64,000 nt of DNA from Aureimonas frigidaquae (lineage in GTDB: Bacteria > Pseudomonadota > Alphaproteobacteria > Rhizobiales > Rhizobiaceae). The stretch is from the NCBI RefSeq assembly GCF_001463905.1, contig NZ_BBWR01000012.1, positions 248,001 through 312,000 on the forward strand, read 5' to 3'. The position numbers were made by a program, and so were the translations under genes. Shown piece after piece: positions 1-7,674 of this stretch. The notes under the pieces were generated by a model, which worked only from the letters and a program-made list of their open reading frames with translations, searched no databases and had not been told where the DNA came from. The stretch's first letter is position 1. Each line of letters opens with the position of its first letter.

Positions 1-1667
1 TGACCGGCGCTCGGGGACGGGATAGAGTGGATATCGACGCGATCGTCGCGGCCATGCTGCGTATTGGCGGCACGGACGGATTGCTGACGCAGCGGGACGA
101 CATACTGGAACTCGATATCAACCCGTTGATCGCATCGCCATCCGACGCGGTGGCGGTCGATGCCCGCATCATCCTGACGGACCCATCCAAAGCGGAAACG
201 CCACCTGTGGACAAGTCCCGAACGGGATCGCCGAGTGAGGAGTTTCGCCCGCTTTTCGAACCGGCGACAGTGGCCGTCCTTGGCGCCTCCACGAAGGATG
301 TCGCGATAGCCAACACGTTCATACGGCGCATGAAGGCGTTCGGGTTCGGCGGGGAGATCTATCCGATACACCCGCACGCCGAGCAGATAGAGGGCTTGAT
401 GGCCTATCCTTCCCTGGGGCAAACCCCGCAACCCGTCGACTATGCCTACGTGGCGATCGGAGCGGGGCGCATTCCCAACGCGTTGCTGGCAGCCGATGGC
501 AACTGCAGGATCGCCCAGGTCATCTCGTCCGGCTTCGGTGAGATCGAAGAAGGCCGTGAACTGGAAAACGAACTTCTCGCCAAGGCCCGGCAGGGCGGCG
601 TTCGGGTGCTGGGTCCCAACTGCCTCGGTACATACTCGCCACGCGGGGGCCTGACGTTTCCGTCCGATGCGCCCCGCGAAACGGGTTGCATCGGCGTCGT
701 ATCCCAATCGGGCGGCCTGTCGACCGACATAATCAAAAGGGGTCAGTGGCGTGGCCTGCGCTTCAGCGGCCTCGTCACTATCGGAAACAGCGTCGACGTC
801 GAGCCGCACGAACTGGTCGAATACTATCTCGACGATCCGAAGACCAAGGCCATCGGGCTCTATCTGGAAGACATCAAGGAAGGGCGGTCCTTCTTCGAAC
901 TGATGCGCTCGGCAAAGGCGACCAAGCCGGTCGTTATCCTCAAAGGCGGGCGGTCCGCCCAGGGTCGGCTTGCCGCAGCCTCCCATACCGGCGCGCTCGC
1001 AGGCAATGATGCAGCCTTCGAGGCGCTGCAACACCAGGCGCCCATACTGCTGGTTTCCACCGTGGACGCCTTTATCGATACGCTGCTCATGCTGCAGCAC
1101 TGGGAACTTCATGCAGATCGTCCGACGAAAAACGTCACCCTCTTCGGCAATGGCGGTGGCTCCAGCGTCCTCGGCACGGATGCATTCGCATCCGTCGGAC
1201 TGGACGTCTCGCCATTCGGCCCGGCCGCACGCGGTCCGCTGGACGCCATGGCTCTTCCACCGGGGTCCAGCGTGGCCAATCCGATCGACACACCCGTGCG
1301 GACCCTGCAGGAGAAGGACGGCTGGATCGCCGGCGAGATCCTGGACCTCGTCTACGCCCACGCAAAGCCCGACGCGGTGGCCATGCATTTGAACCTGGCC
1401 GCCTTCGTTGGCCGCGGCAGCGTCGATCCGATCGACAATCTCTTTACGGTCATCGAGCAAACCCAGCGCAAATGGCATAATCAGGCGCACTTCGCCCTGG
1501 CCCTGCGGACCGACGGATCGGCCGAGCTGGACGAACGACGAAGGCACTATCGCGAGAAGGCCTATGAAGCGAATGTCCCGGTTTTCGACGAAATACCGGC
1601 AATGGCCCAGGCGTTGGCCGGAATCGGCCATCTGGAGCGGCGGATGGCCGCCCGTCGGAAAGCCTAG
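1..1667 (+). CDS. Acyl-CoA synthetase (NDP-forming) family, 5'-truncated by window edge
   Basis: NDP-forming acyl-CoA synthetases couple a carboxylate and CoA to ATP hydrolysis through a phosphohistidine. The reading frame is open to the left edge. A GTG at 27 is available, but residues just after it (ELDINPL, VAVDARI) are the end of an ATP-grasp domain, so the true start lies outside the window. A CoA-binding Rossmann domain follows (VLGASTKD, near residue 85 from the GTG), then succinyl-CoA-ligase-like domains with SQSGGLSTD and SHTGALAG, the usual phosphohistidine region. The ATP-grasp part therefore precedes the CoA-binding part, the reverse of the common Acs/Pat order. It converges on the regulator gene with a 4-base overlap. 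The substrate cannot be read from sequence; the neighbours suggest a short-chain or branched carboxylic acid. Confidence 0.85.
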   Translation, partial: TGARGRDRVDIDAIVAAMLRIGGTDGLLTQRDDILELDINPLIASPSDAVAVDARIILTDPSKAETPPVDKSRTGSPSEEFRPLFEPATVAVLGASTKDVAIANTFIRRMKAFGFGGEIYPIHPHAEQIEGLMAYPSLGQTPQPVDYAYVAIGAGRIPNALLAADGNCRIAQVISSGFGEIEEGRELENELLAKARQGGVRVLGPNCLGTYSPRGGLTFPSDAPRETGCIGVVSQSGGLSTDIIKRGQWRGLRFSGLVTIGNSVDVEPHELVEYYLDDPKTKAIGLYLEDIKEGRSFFELMRSAKATKPVVILKGGRSAQGRLAAASHTGALAGNDAAFEALQHQAPILLVSTVDAFIDTLLMLQHWELHADRPTKNVTLFGNGGGSSVLGTDAFASVGLDVSPFGPAARGPLDAMALPPGSSVANPIDTPVRTLQEKDGWIAGEILDLVYAHAKPDAVAMHLNLAAFVGRGSVDPIDNLFTVIEQTQRKWHNQAHFALALRTDGSAELDERRRHYREKAYEANVPVFDEIPAMAQALAGIGHLERRMAARRKA

Positions 1668-2587
1668 GACAGACCTCGCACAAGATCGGGTCGCTTCGCC
1701 GGGGCAGCCGTTGACCCATCGAGGCCGGTACGCCGCATAAAGGACGCTTTCTGCTCATCTGAAAAGTAAGCAAGGCGCAGGTCACGGAGATAGGGTCCGA
1801 AGGTCTCGTCTATCTGTGGCCCCAGCGCGGAGAAGATTTCCGCCATGTAGTAATCGTGGCGGATCAGCGAGCCCGCCATGGTGACAACTGGCCGGTTTCG
1901 CGTGGTGGCAGCCACGACATCGCCATCCATCGTTGCGGTCAGCATCTCTTCCTGGTCGACGGCAAGTGTAAACAGATTGTCGGCCGTGCCCATGCGTACG
2001 CCATTGCTTTCGTGGATGTAGACCCGGCAATTCTCGGTAAAGCGGAATTCCTCGGGATCGGACCCGAACAGCACGATCAGCGTTTCGACACCGCGCTCGG
2101 CCGCCATGCGCAGGGCATTCGTATGTCGACGCAACACGTCGTCGGCCGCTTTGATCCATAAGGTCTGACGCGCTTCGGCAATCAACGCTTCGATCCGGTC
2201 GTGGACGGCCTCGTCTCCCTGCAAGGTCCAGACATGCTGGTCGTTTCTTGCCGGTGTCAAGGCAGACAGCCGGTCGGCGATGGTCGAGCAGAGGGAGCGT
2301 GTCTGACGCGAGATTGTCTCGAACAGTTCCTGCGGATCGGCGGGAGCGTAGCGAACCGGACTTTCGCTTATCGGCAACACCGCGCCGCGCTGTGTCAGGG
2401 CATCCAGCGCATGATAAGTGTTCGGACGCGGAACGTTCGAGTTCTTCGATACTTCATAGGCGGTGGCGGGGTTCTGACGCAGAAGTTGTACATAGACCCG
2501 GGCCTCGTATTCCGTGAAACCCAGCCGCCTGAGGTCCGCCACCAGTTCGCTTCCCGGACCCTGTGTTACTGCGAGTTTGCCGGCCAA
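1664..2587 (-). CDS. TrmB-family transcriptional regulator
   Basis: The 307-residue product has an N-terminal winged helix (about residues 15-80, with LGFTEYEARVYVQLL and VPRPNTYHALDAL) followed by a phospholipase-D-like ligand-sensing part (IEALIAEARQTLWIKAADD). This is the TrmB architecture, which in other organisms senses sugars or other small molecules. It lies 97 bases downstream of accC on the same strand and may belong to the accB-accC transcript. A repeated inverted motif at 4351, 6030 and 9644 is a plausible binding site for it (inference). The fold assignment is firm; the ligand is unknown. Confidence 0.82.
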   Translation of the reverse strand: MAGKLAVTQGPGSELVADLRRLGFTEYEARVYVQLLRQNPATAYEVSKNSNVPRPNTYHALDALTQRGAVLPISESPVRYAPADPQELFETISRQTRSLCSTIADRLSALTPARNDQHVWTLQGDEAVHDRIEALIAEARQTLWIKAADDVLRRHTNALRMAAERGVETLIVLFGSDPEEFRFTENCRVYIHESNGVRMGTADNLFTLAVDQEEMLTATMDGDVVAATTRNRPVVTMAGSLIRHDYYMAEIFSALGPQIDETFGPYLRDLRLAYFSDEQKASFMRRTGLDGSTAAPAKRPDLVRGLS

Positions 2588-2604
2588 TTCTGGTCTCCTT
2601 ATTT

Positions 2605-2628
2605 CCCCGACAGTCTAGCAGGTCGGGG
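2605..2628. repeat. Inverted repeat between accC and the TrmB-type gene
   Basis: CCCCGAC (2605-2611) and GTCGGGG (2622-2628) are perfect 7-base complementary arms around a 10-base loop, just upstream of the regulator start at 2587. It could be an attenuating hairpin or an autoregulatory site. No T-run follows it. Confidence 0.35.
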
Positions 2629-2684
2629 CAGCCGCTCCAAATACGGCAAGCGGCCCCATGGAGCTTCATATAAGGCCCCCGCGA

Positions 2685-4055
2685 TCAGGCCGCCAGAAGA
2701 CGATCCTTCGCGCTCTCGATGAAGCCAGTATGGACATCGCCCGCCGAAAAGTCCGGGTCGGACAGACAGGCGATCAGGAAATCCCTGTTCGTTCGGATGC
2801 CCTGGACCTCAGTCGACCGCATCGCAGCCACGGCCGCATTCCGCGCGGACTCACGTGTTTCACCCCATACTATGATCTTCGCGATCATCGGGTCGTAGAA
2901 GGGCGTGACCGTGTCGCCCTGGCGGTAGCCGGTATCGACACGCAGAAACGTGCCTTCCGGCGGCAGCCGAAACAGCGTCAGCGGGCCCGGAGACGGCATG
3001 AACATACGCTCCGGGTTCTCGGCATAAAGGCGGCATTCGATCGCATGCCCCCGGACCTCAATTGCGCTTTGCTGCATGGGTGCGAGGGTGCCTTGCGCCA
3101 GCTCGATCTGCCATGCGACCAGGTCGACCCCGGTGACCATCTCGGTGACCGGATGCTCGACCTGAATTCTGGTGTTCATTTCTAGAAAGAAGAACTCGAA
3201 CGTCGCGGCATCCACGATGAACTCGACCGTCCCCGCGCCCCGGTATCGCGTTGCCCTGCACAGATCCACCGCGGCTTGCGCCATCTGCCGGCGGACGGTT
3301 TCGGGCAGGCCCGGGGCGGGGCTTTCTTCGATCACCTTCTGGAAGCGCCGCTGCAAAGAGCAGTCGCGTTCGAACAGATGGACCGCCTCTCCGTTGCCGA
3401 ATCCGAAGACCTGAATTTCGATATGACGCGCTTTCGGCACGAATCGCTCCAGGAACACGGCGCCGTTGCCGAAACTCTTTGCGGCCATGGACTGGGTCGC
3501 CGCTACCACCTCTGCAAGCCCGTCAGGCGTTTCCAGGCGCTTCATACCGATGCCACCGCCGCCGCCGGCTGCTTTGACCAGAAGAGGAAATCCGACCGCC
3601 GCCGCCGCGTCCTCGAGGCGGGCATTGTCGCCGGGTTCGAACCGCTGCGACCCTGGCACGACAGGAACCCCAGCACGAACGGCGATGTCCCTGGCACGCT
3701 GCTTGTCACCCATGGCCCTGATGGTTTCAGGGTCAGGCCCCACCCAGATAAGACCCGCCGCGGAGACCGCGTCCGCAAAATCGGCATTCTCGGACAGGAA
3801 GCCATAACCCGGGTGAATGGCGTCCGCCCCCGAATCCAACGCAGCGCCTATAATCTTGTCGGACCGCAGGTAACTGTCGCGGGCAGAAGGCGGGCCGATC
3901 GCAACGGCCTCGTCAGCGCCCAAGACGTGGGCTGCAGCATCATCCGCTTCCGAGAAGACCGCAACGCCCGCAATTCCCATATGCCGGCAGGTGCGCAAGA
4001 CGCGCAAGGCGATCTCTCCGCGATTGGCGACGAGAAGTTTCTTGATTGTCGTCAT
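2685..4055 (-). CDS. accC: Biotin carboxylase subunit
   Basis: This 456-residue protein has the full length of a biotin carboxylase, which carboxylates carrier-bound biotin with ATP and bicarbonate. Visible signatures are the N-terminal LLVANRGEIALRVLRTC, the glycine-rich ATP loop KAAGGGGGIGMK and the active-site MNTRIQVEHPVTE. The biotin carrier gene lies 3 bases upstream. No carboxyltransferase is encoded in the window, so the acyl-CoA substrate is unknown. Housekeeping AccC, or a subunit of a catabolic acyl-CoA or geranyl-CoA-type carboxylase, are both possible. The context beside an acyl-CoA synthetase and a hydratase favours a catabolic role. Confidence 0.9.
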   Translation of the reverse strand: MTTIKKLLVANRGEIALRVLRTCRHMGIAGVAVFSEADDAAAHVLGADEAVAIGPPSARDSYLRSDKIIGAALDSGADAIHPGYGFLSENADFADAVSAAGLIWVGPDPETIRAMGDKQRARDIAVRAGVPVVPGSQRFEPGDNARLEDAAAAVGFPLLVKAAGGGGGIGMKRLETPDGLAEVVAATQSMAAKSFGNGAVFLERFVPKARHIEIQVFGFGNGEAVHLFERDCSLQRRFQKVIEESPAPGLPETVRRQMAQAAVDLCRATRYRGAGTVEFIVDAATFEFFFLEMNTRIQVEHPVTEMVTGVDLVAWQIELAQGTLAPMQQSAIEVRGHAIECRLYAENPERMFMPSPGPLTLFRLPPEGTFLRVDTGYRQGDTVTPFYDPMIAKIIVWGETRESARNAAVAAMRSTEVQGIRTNRDFLIACLSDPDFSAGDVHTGFIESAKDRLLAA

Positions 4056-4058
4056 CGT

Positions 4059-4280
4059 TCACGCCTCGATCCTTGCGACCACGGTGCCCTCTGTCACCGT
4101 GTCCCCCTCGACAACGAGGATATCGCGGACTGTGCCACCCTCCGATGTCGAGACGGGAATCTCCATCTTCATCGACTCCAGAATAAGGATTGGCTCGTCC
4201 TCCTCGACCGTCGCGCCCACGGTAACGAGAACCTTCCAGATATTGCCCGTGATCTCGGTCTTGACCTCAACGATCGCCAT
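4059..4280 (-). CDS. Biotin carboxyl carrier protein
   Basis: This is a minimal 73-residue biotinyl domain. The biotinylation motif ESMKME places the acceptor lysine at residue 38. The reading frame extends 12 codons further upstream, but the ATG at 4280 is preceded at normal distance by a strong ribosome-binding site (GGGAGGAAA), so it is the better start. Lone biotinyl domains of this size serve as carriers for separate biotin carboxylase and carboxyltransferase subunits. It is translationally close to accC (3-base gap). Its promoter must lie in the divergent region shared with the MaoC-type gene at 4421. Confidence 0.85.
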   Translation of the reverse strand: MAIVEVKTEITGNIWKVLVTVGATVEEDEPILILESMKMEIPVSTSEGGTVRDILVVEGDTVTEGTVVARIEA

Positions 4281-4350
4281 TATCTTTCCTCCCTGATCAG
4301 CAACGGCACCGGACAAGCCGGCTTGACGACAGGATCATTAGAACTGATAG

Positions 4351-4371
4351 TAGCTGCAATAGCAACAACTA
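4351..4371. promoter_or_regulatory. Operator-like imperfect inverted repeat in divergent promoter region
   Basis: The 21-base element has the outer arms TAGCTGC and ACAACTA. It matches the perfect palindrome at 6030-6050 at 14 of 21 positions, including both outer ends. It lies between the divergently transcribed biotin carrier gene and the MaoC-type gene, where a site controlling both would be expected. Assignment to the TrmB-type regulator is inference. Confidence 0.45.
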
Positions 4372-4420
4372 CTGTTGAAAACGCATCGGGGTCTGATGGT
4401 GATCAATTGGGAGAGTCTGC

Positions 4421-5263
4421 ATGGATGGGTTCCACGACTGGATTGGGCGCGAACAGGTCCAGGAAGAGCGGTGCGACGCATGGCCGATGCGCGGGCTTGC
4501 CGCTCTTCTCGATCATGAGGCCGTCCCGGGGCCAGGCGATGAAATTCTGCCGCTGGCTCATTGGCTGCTGTTCGCCCCGAGCGTCCCCCAATCGCGGATC
4601 GGGAGCGACGGTCATCCGCAGCGGGGCGGCTTCCTGCCACCCATCGCACAGCCTCGCCGGATGTGGGCGGGAAGCGATATCCGGTTTATTGCGCCGATCC
4701 GGATCGGCGATCATGTCCGCAAGACCTCCCGCATCGCCGGCATAGAAGAAAAGGTCGGCCGAACCGGCACGCTTGTGTTCGTGACCGTAGAGAACGTTTA
4801 CGAAACCGACGATGGGCCAGCGCTGAGCGAGGCGCAGACGCTAGTCTACCGCGAAGCCCCCCCTCCCGGCGAATTGCCGCCAGGGGCAAGGGCCGCCCCG
4901 ACCGAAGCCGAGTGGACCGTCGACATCGAACCGGACCCGGTCCTTCTGTTCCGATACTCGGCGGTCACGTTCAACGCTCATCGCATTCATTACGACGCCC
5001 CGTATGCGAACGAGATCGAAGACTATCCGCGGCCGGTGGTTCACGGGCAACTCATCGCCACGCTAATGCTGGACGGCCTGGGTTCGCGCAGGCGAGGCGA
5101 GCGGCTGCAACGCTTCTCCTTTCGCGCGCAGCGTCCGCTTCTATGCGACACTCCGTTCGCGGTCGAGGGCGCCCGACCGGGGGAGGACGGCGCCGTGGCA
5201 CTGTGGTCGCGGACGCGGGATGGTGCGCTGACCTTGAGCGCGACGGCGGAGTTCGCAGCATGA
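4421..5263 (+). CDS. MaoC-type/FAS1-like acyl-CoA hydratase (mesaconyl-C4-CoA hydratase-like)
   Basis: The 280-residue protein looks like a double hot-dog hydratase. The N-terminal half carries PRRMWAGSDIRFIAPIRIGD. The C-terminal half carries the catalytic-helix region with FNAHRIHYD, in which the Asn-x-His and nearby Asp are characteristic of mesaconyl-C4-CoA hydratases and fungal HTD2-like dehydratases. It would add or remove water at a CoA thioester double bond in the cytoplasm. A GGGAGA ribosome-binding site precedes the ATG. The stop overlaps the SDR start by 4 bases (ATGA), so the two are co-translated. The exact substrate is unknown; mesaconyl-, itaconyl- or a branched enoyl-CoA are candidates. 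Confidence 0.78.
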   Translation: MDGFHDWIGREQVQEERCDAWPMRGLAALLDHEAVPGPGDEILPLAHWLLFAPSVPQSRIGSDGHPQRGGFLPPIAQPRRMWAGSDIRFIAPIRIGDHVRKTSRIAGIEEKVGRTGTLVFVTVENVYETDDGPALSEAQTLVYREAPPPGELPPGARAAPTEAEWTVDIEPDPVLLFRYSAVTFNAHRIHYDAPYANEIEDYPRPVVHGQLIATLMLDGLGSRRRGERLQRFSFRAQRPLLCDTPFAVEGARPGEDGAVALWSRTRDGALTLSATAEFAA

Positions 5264-6009
5264 GCGCGGCGTCGATGCAGGGACGAGTTGCCTTTGTTAG
5301 CGGGGCATCACGCAATATCGGCAGGGCAATTGCCGTTGCCCTGGCCAGGACAGGCATTACGGTGGCCGTCGGCGCGAGAACCGACAGCGACGATCTTCGG
5401 GAGACGGTGCGGCTTGTCGAGGCTGAAGGTGCCCGGTGCCTTGCCGTCACGGCAGATCTTTCAACGTCCGCGGCATGCGAAGCTGCCATCGCAACGATTG
5501 TCGGCGAATATGCGAGGCTCGACATTCTGGTCAACAACGCCGCGCTTCGCTCCAATGTGCCGTTGGAGCAGATCGATGACGAGACATGGTGTCGCGTTCG
5601 ATCGAGCATTCTCGACGCGAGCTTCTACACGACCCGCAGTGCCGCACCTCTGCTGCGACAGAGCCCGGCAGGCAGCATCGTCAATATCGGCGGCGTTGCC
5701 GGGCATGCGGGTATCGGTGGGCGGGTCCATGTCTCGGCTGCGAAAGCGGCGATCGCCGGGCTGACCCGTGCCGTGGCGTCGGAGCTTGCGTCGAGTGGCG
5801 TTACCGCCAACTGCATCGCCCCCGGCCGTATCGAGACCATCCGCGATGGCCCCCTGCCCCCGCATTTTCTGGAACGCGATACGCCGCTGGGGCGTGGAGG
5901 TACACCGGAGGAAGTTGCGGCGCTGGTTGCATTCCTGGTCGGCCCTGACGCGCGATATCTTACTGGACAGACCTTCCACCTGACCGGTGGATGGCACATG
6001 GGCGGATAG
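5260..6009 (+). CDS. SDR-family protein lacking canonical catalytic Ser and Tyr
   Basis: This 249-residue short-chain dehydrogenase/reductase-fold protein starts at the ATG overlapping the upstream stop. The nucleotide-binding motif SGASRNIG (14-21) and the structural NNAA (92-95) are intact. The residues that normally act in catalysis are not: the usual Ser-Ser is Gly144-Gly145 (IVNIGGVAG), and the Tyr of Tyr-x-x-x-Lys is Val158 (His157-Val158-Ser-Ala-Ala-Lys162). Only the lysine remains. It may bind NAD(P) and use another acid such as His157, or have a non-redox role. Its position between a hydratase and the TctCBA importer ties it to the same catabolic pathway. Confidence 0.8.
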   Translation: MSAASMQGRVAFVSGASRNIGRAIAVALARTGITVAVGARTDSDDLRETVRLVEAEGARCLAVTADLSTSAACEAAIATIVGEYARLDILVNNAALRSNVPLEQIDDETWCRVRSSILDASFYTTRSAAPLLRQSPAGSIVNIGGVAGHAGIGGRVHVSAAKAAIAGLTRAVASELASSGVTANCIAPGRIETIRDGPLPPHFLERDTPLGRGGTPEEVAALVAFLVGPDARYLTGQTFHLTGGWHMGG

Positions 6010-6029
6010 TGGTGAGTACTTCGAAAAGA

Positions 6030-6050
6030 TAGTTGCATCAAATGCAACTA
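6030..6050. promoter_or_regulatory. Perfect 9-3-9 palindrome upstream of tctC
   Basis: TAGTTGCAT (6030-6038), a CAA spacer and ATGCAACTA (6042-6050) form a perfect inverted repeat 122 bases upstream of the transporter start. The size and symmetry fit a dimeric regulator site. Related elements occur at 4351 and 9644 in the same cluster. Confidence 0.6.
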
Positions 6051-6171
6051 CGGTTCATCATCTTGATATCGTAGACCCCGGACGCGGTTGGGTCGCAAGC
6101 CGGCTTCAGCGAAACTCCATTGAAAAGAACGATATGAGCGTCGGCAAGACGCCGTCTCCAGGGAGGAAGCA

Positions 6172-7146
6172 ATGATAACTTACAGAATAAATCGGGCGAT
6201 ACTCGCGGGCTTGCTACTTGCAATTCCTTTTGGCGCGTTCGCTCAGGACTATCCTGATCGGCCCGTGCGTTACGTCCTTCACGTCACGCCCGGTGGCGCG
6301 ACGGATGTTATGGCCCGTCGCCTGTCGATCGAGCTCGAGAAGGAACTCGGCCAGCCCTTCGTTGTGGAAAACAAGGCCGGCGGCAGGGGAGCCACACAGC
6401 TGGCCGACGTCGCAAAAAGCAAACCTGATGGTTACACGATTGCATCGGTTACCTCGACGCACATCGGCGCGATGAACCAGACGCTCAAGCAGTACAATGT
6501 CGACAGCTTCGACTGGGTGGCGCGGCTTGCAACCGAGCCATACCTGGTGGCGGTGCCGGCGGACAGCGATATCCAGACTATGCAGGATCTGGTCGCGAAG
6601 GCGAAGGAAGCCCCTGGCACCCTTGTGATGGCCGGGTTCGTGCGGGGCTCCGGTGGACACTTCGCATGGGAACTGATGGCCAAATCAGCCGGGCTGGACT
6701 CCAAGTCGGTGCGCTGGGTTCCGTATGACAGCGTCGGCGATGCGGTTACGGCAACGCTCGGAAACCATGCAAATGCGACGATCGCCTATGTCGACCTGGT
6801 CAAGAGCCATGTCCAGTCTGGGGCGTTGCGCGTTATCGGGATCATGTCGAAAGAGCGCGTTCCGCAGCTTCCTGACGTCCCCACCCTTGCCGAACAGGGC
6901 TTCGACGCCGATACCAACTGGCAGCAGATGCGTGGCATCATCGGCCCCAAGGGGATGCCGGACGCGGTCAAACAGACCCTTGCCGACGCGGTGAGCGCTG
7001 CCCTGAAAGCACCGGAGATGACGGAATACTTCGAGGAATCGTCACTGCTTCCGGCCTTTCTGGGACCCAAGGATTTTACCGCATACGCCACGCGTGAGGA
7101 TGAAACGACGCGAAACATGATGCAGCAGTTGGGGCTGACGCAATGA
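6172..7146 (+). CDS. tctC: Tripartite tricarboxylate transporter substrate-binding protein (TctC/Bug family)
   Basis: This 324-residue periplasmic binding protein has a signal peptide (hydrophobic AILAGLLLAIPFGAFA, cleavage just after it). It shows the Bug-family start of the mature protein (YPDRPVRYVLHVTPGGATD) and the ligand-loop ENKAGGRGATQLADVAKSKPDGYT. It captures carboxylate ligands for the TctB-TctA channel encoded next. A GGGAGGAAG ribosome-binding site precedes the ATG, and the stop overlaps the tctB start by 4 bases. The ligand is not predictable from sequence; the enzymes upstream suggest a carboxylic acid that is activated to a CoA ester. Confidence 0.92.
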   Translation: MITYRINRAILAGLLLAIPFGAFAQDYPDRPVRYVLHVTPGGATDVMARRLSIELEKELGQPFVVENKAGGRGATQLADVAKSKPDGYTIASVTSTHIGAMNQTLKQYNVDSFDWVARLATEPYLVAVPADSDIQTMQDLVAKAKEAPGTLVMAGFVRGSGGHFAWELMAKSAGLDSKSVRWVPYDSVGDAVTATLGNHANATIAYVDLVKSHVQSGALRVIGIMSKERVPQLPDVPTLAEQGFDADTNWQQMRGIIGPKGMPDAVKQTLADAVSAALKAPEMTEYFEESSLLPAFLGPKDFTAYATREDETTRNMMQQLGLTQ

Positions 7147-7667
7147 AAGCCTCTTCGGCGAGCCTTCGAGCATACGACGGTGACGATGCCGGTGGAGAAC
7201 TCCCACCGGCGCCGACCGTATCGGTTCGTGCGGAATGGGGCGATATCGTCGTCGCCTTGGCCATACTATGCATGGCTGCGTGGTTTTTCGTGACGGCTGG
7301 AACGCTCGAGGATTACTCAGGCGAAGGCATCGGCGCGGCGGACTTTCCGACTGGCATAGCCGCTCTGTTGGGCATCGGGACGTTGATCATCATCTCGGCT
7401 GCTCTTCGCCGCCTTGTCGGTGGCGGCACGCGCGGTGGAATCACGGTCCGTCGATATGTCCACGTCGCCCTCGGCATGTTGCTTCTGGTCGCGTTTCCGT
7501 ACCTGATGGAACACTTCGGCTACTACTCCGCAATGGGCGTCTGGCTCGCGGCGTTCCTCGTCTTGTGTGACGTCCGCAGACCCATTCCCATCATATTGTA
7601 TGTTGGGGGATTCCTCCTCTTCACCAAGCTCGTCTTCGAGATCCTGCTCGGAACGCCTTTGTCGTGA
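7143..7667 (+). CDS. tctB: Tripartite tricarboxylate transporter small membrane subunit
   Basis: The 174-residue protein has four predicted hydrophobic segments, starting with IVVALAILCMAAWFFVTAGT and including TGIAALLGIGTLIIISAAL, as expected for TctB. It is translationally coupled to tctC (4-base overlap) and followed 7 bases later by tctA. The extended hydrophilic N terminus of about 35 residues is typical of the family. Confidence 0.88.
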   Translation: MKASSASLRAYDGDDAGGELPPAPTVSVRAEWGDIVVALAILCMAAWFFVTAGTLEDYSGEGIGAADFPTGIAALLGIGTLIIISAALRRLVGGGTRGGITVRRYVHVALGMLLLVAFPYLMEHFGYYSAMGVWLAAFLVLCDVRRPIPIILYVGGFLLFTKLVFEILLGTPLS

Positions 7668-7674
7668 GGTCACC

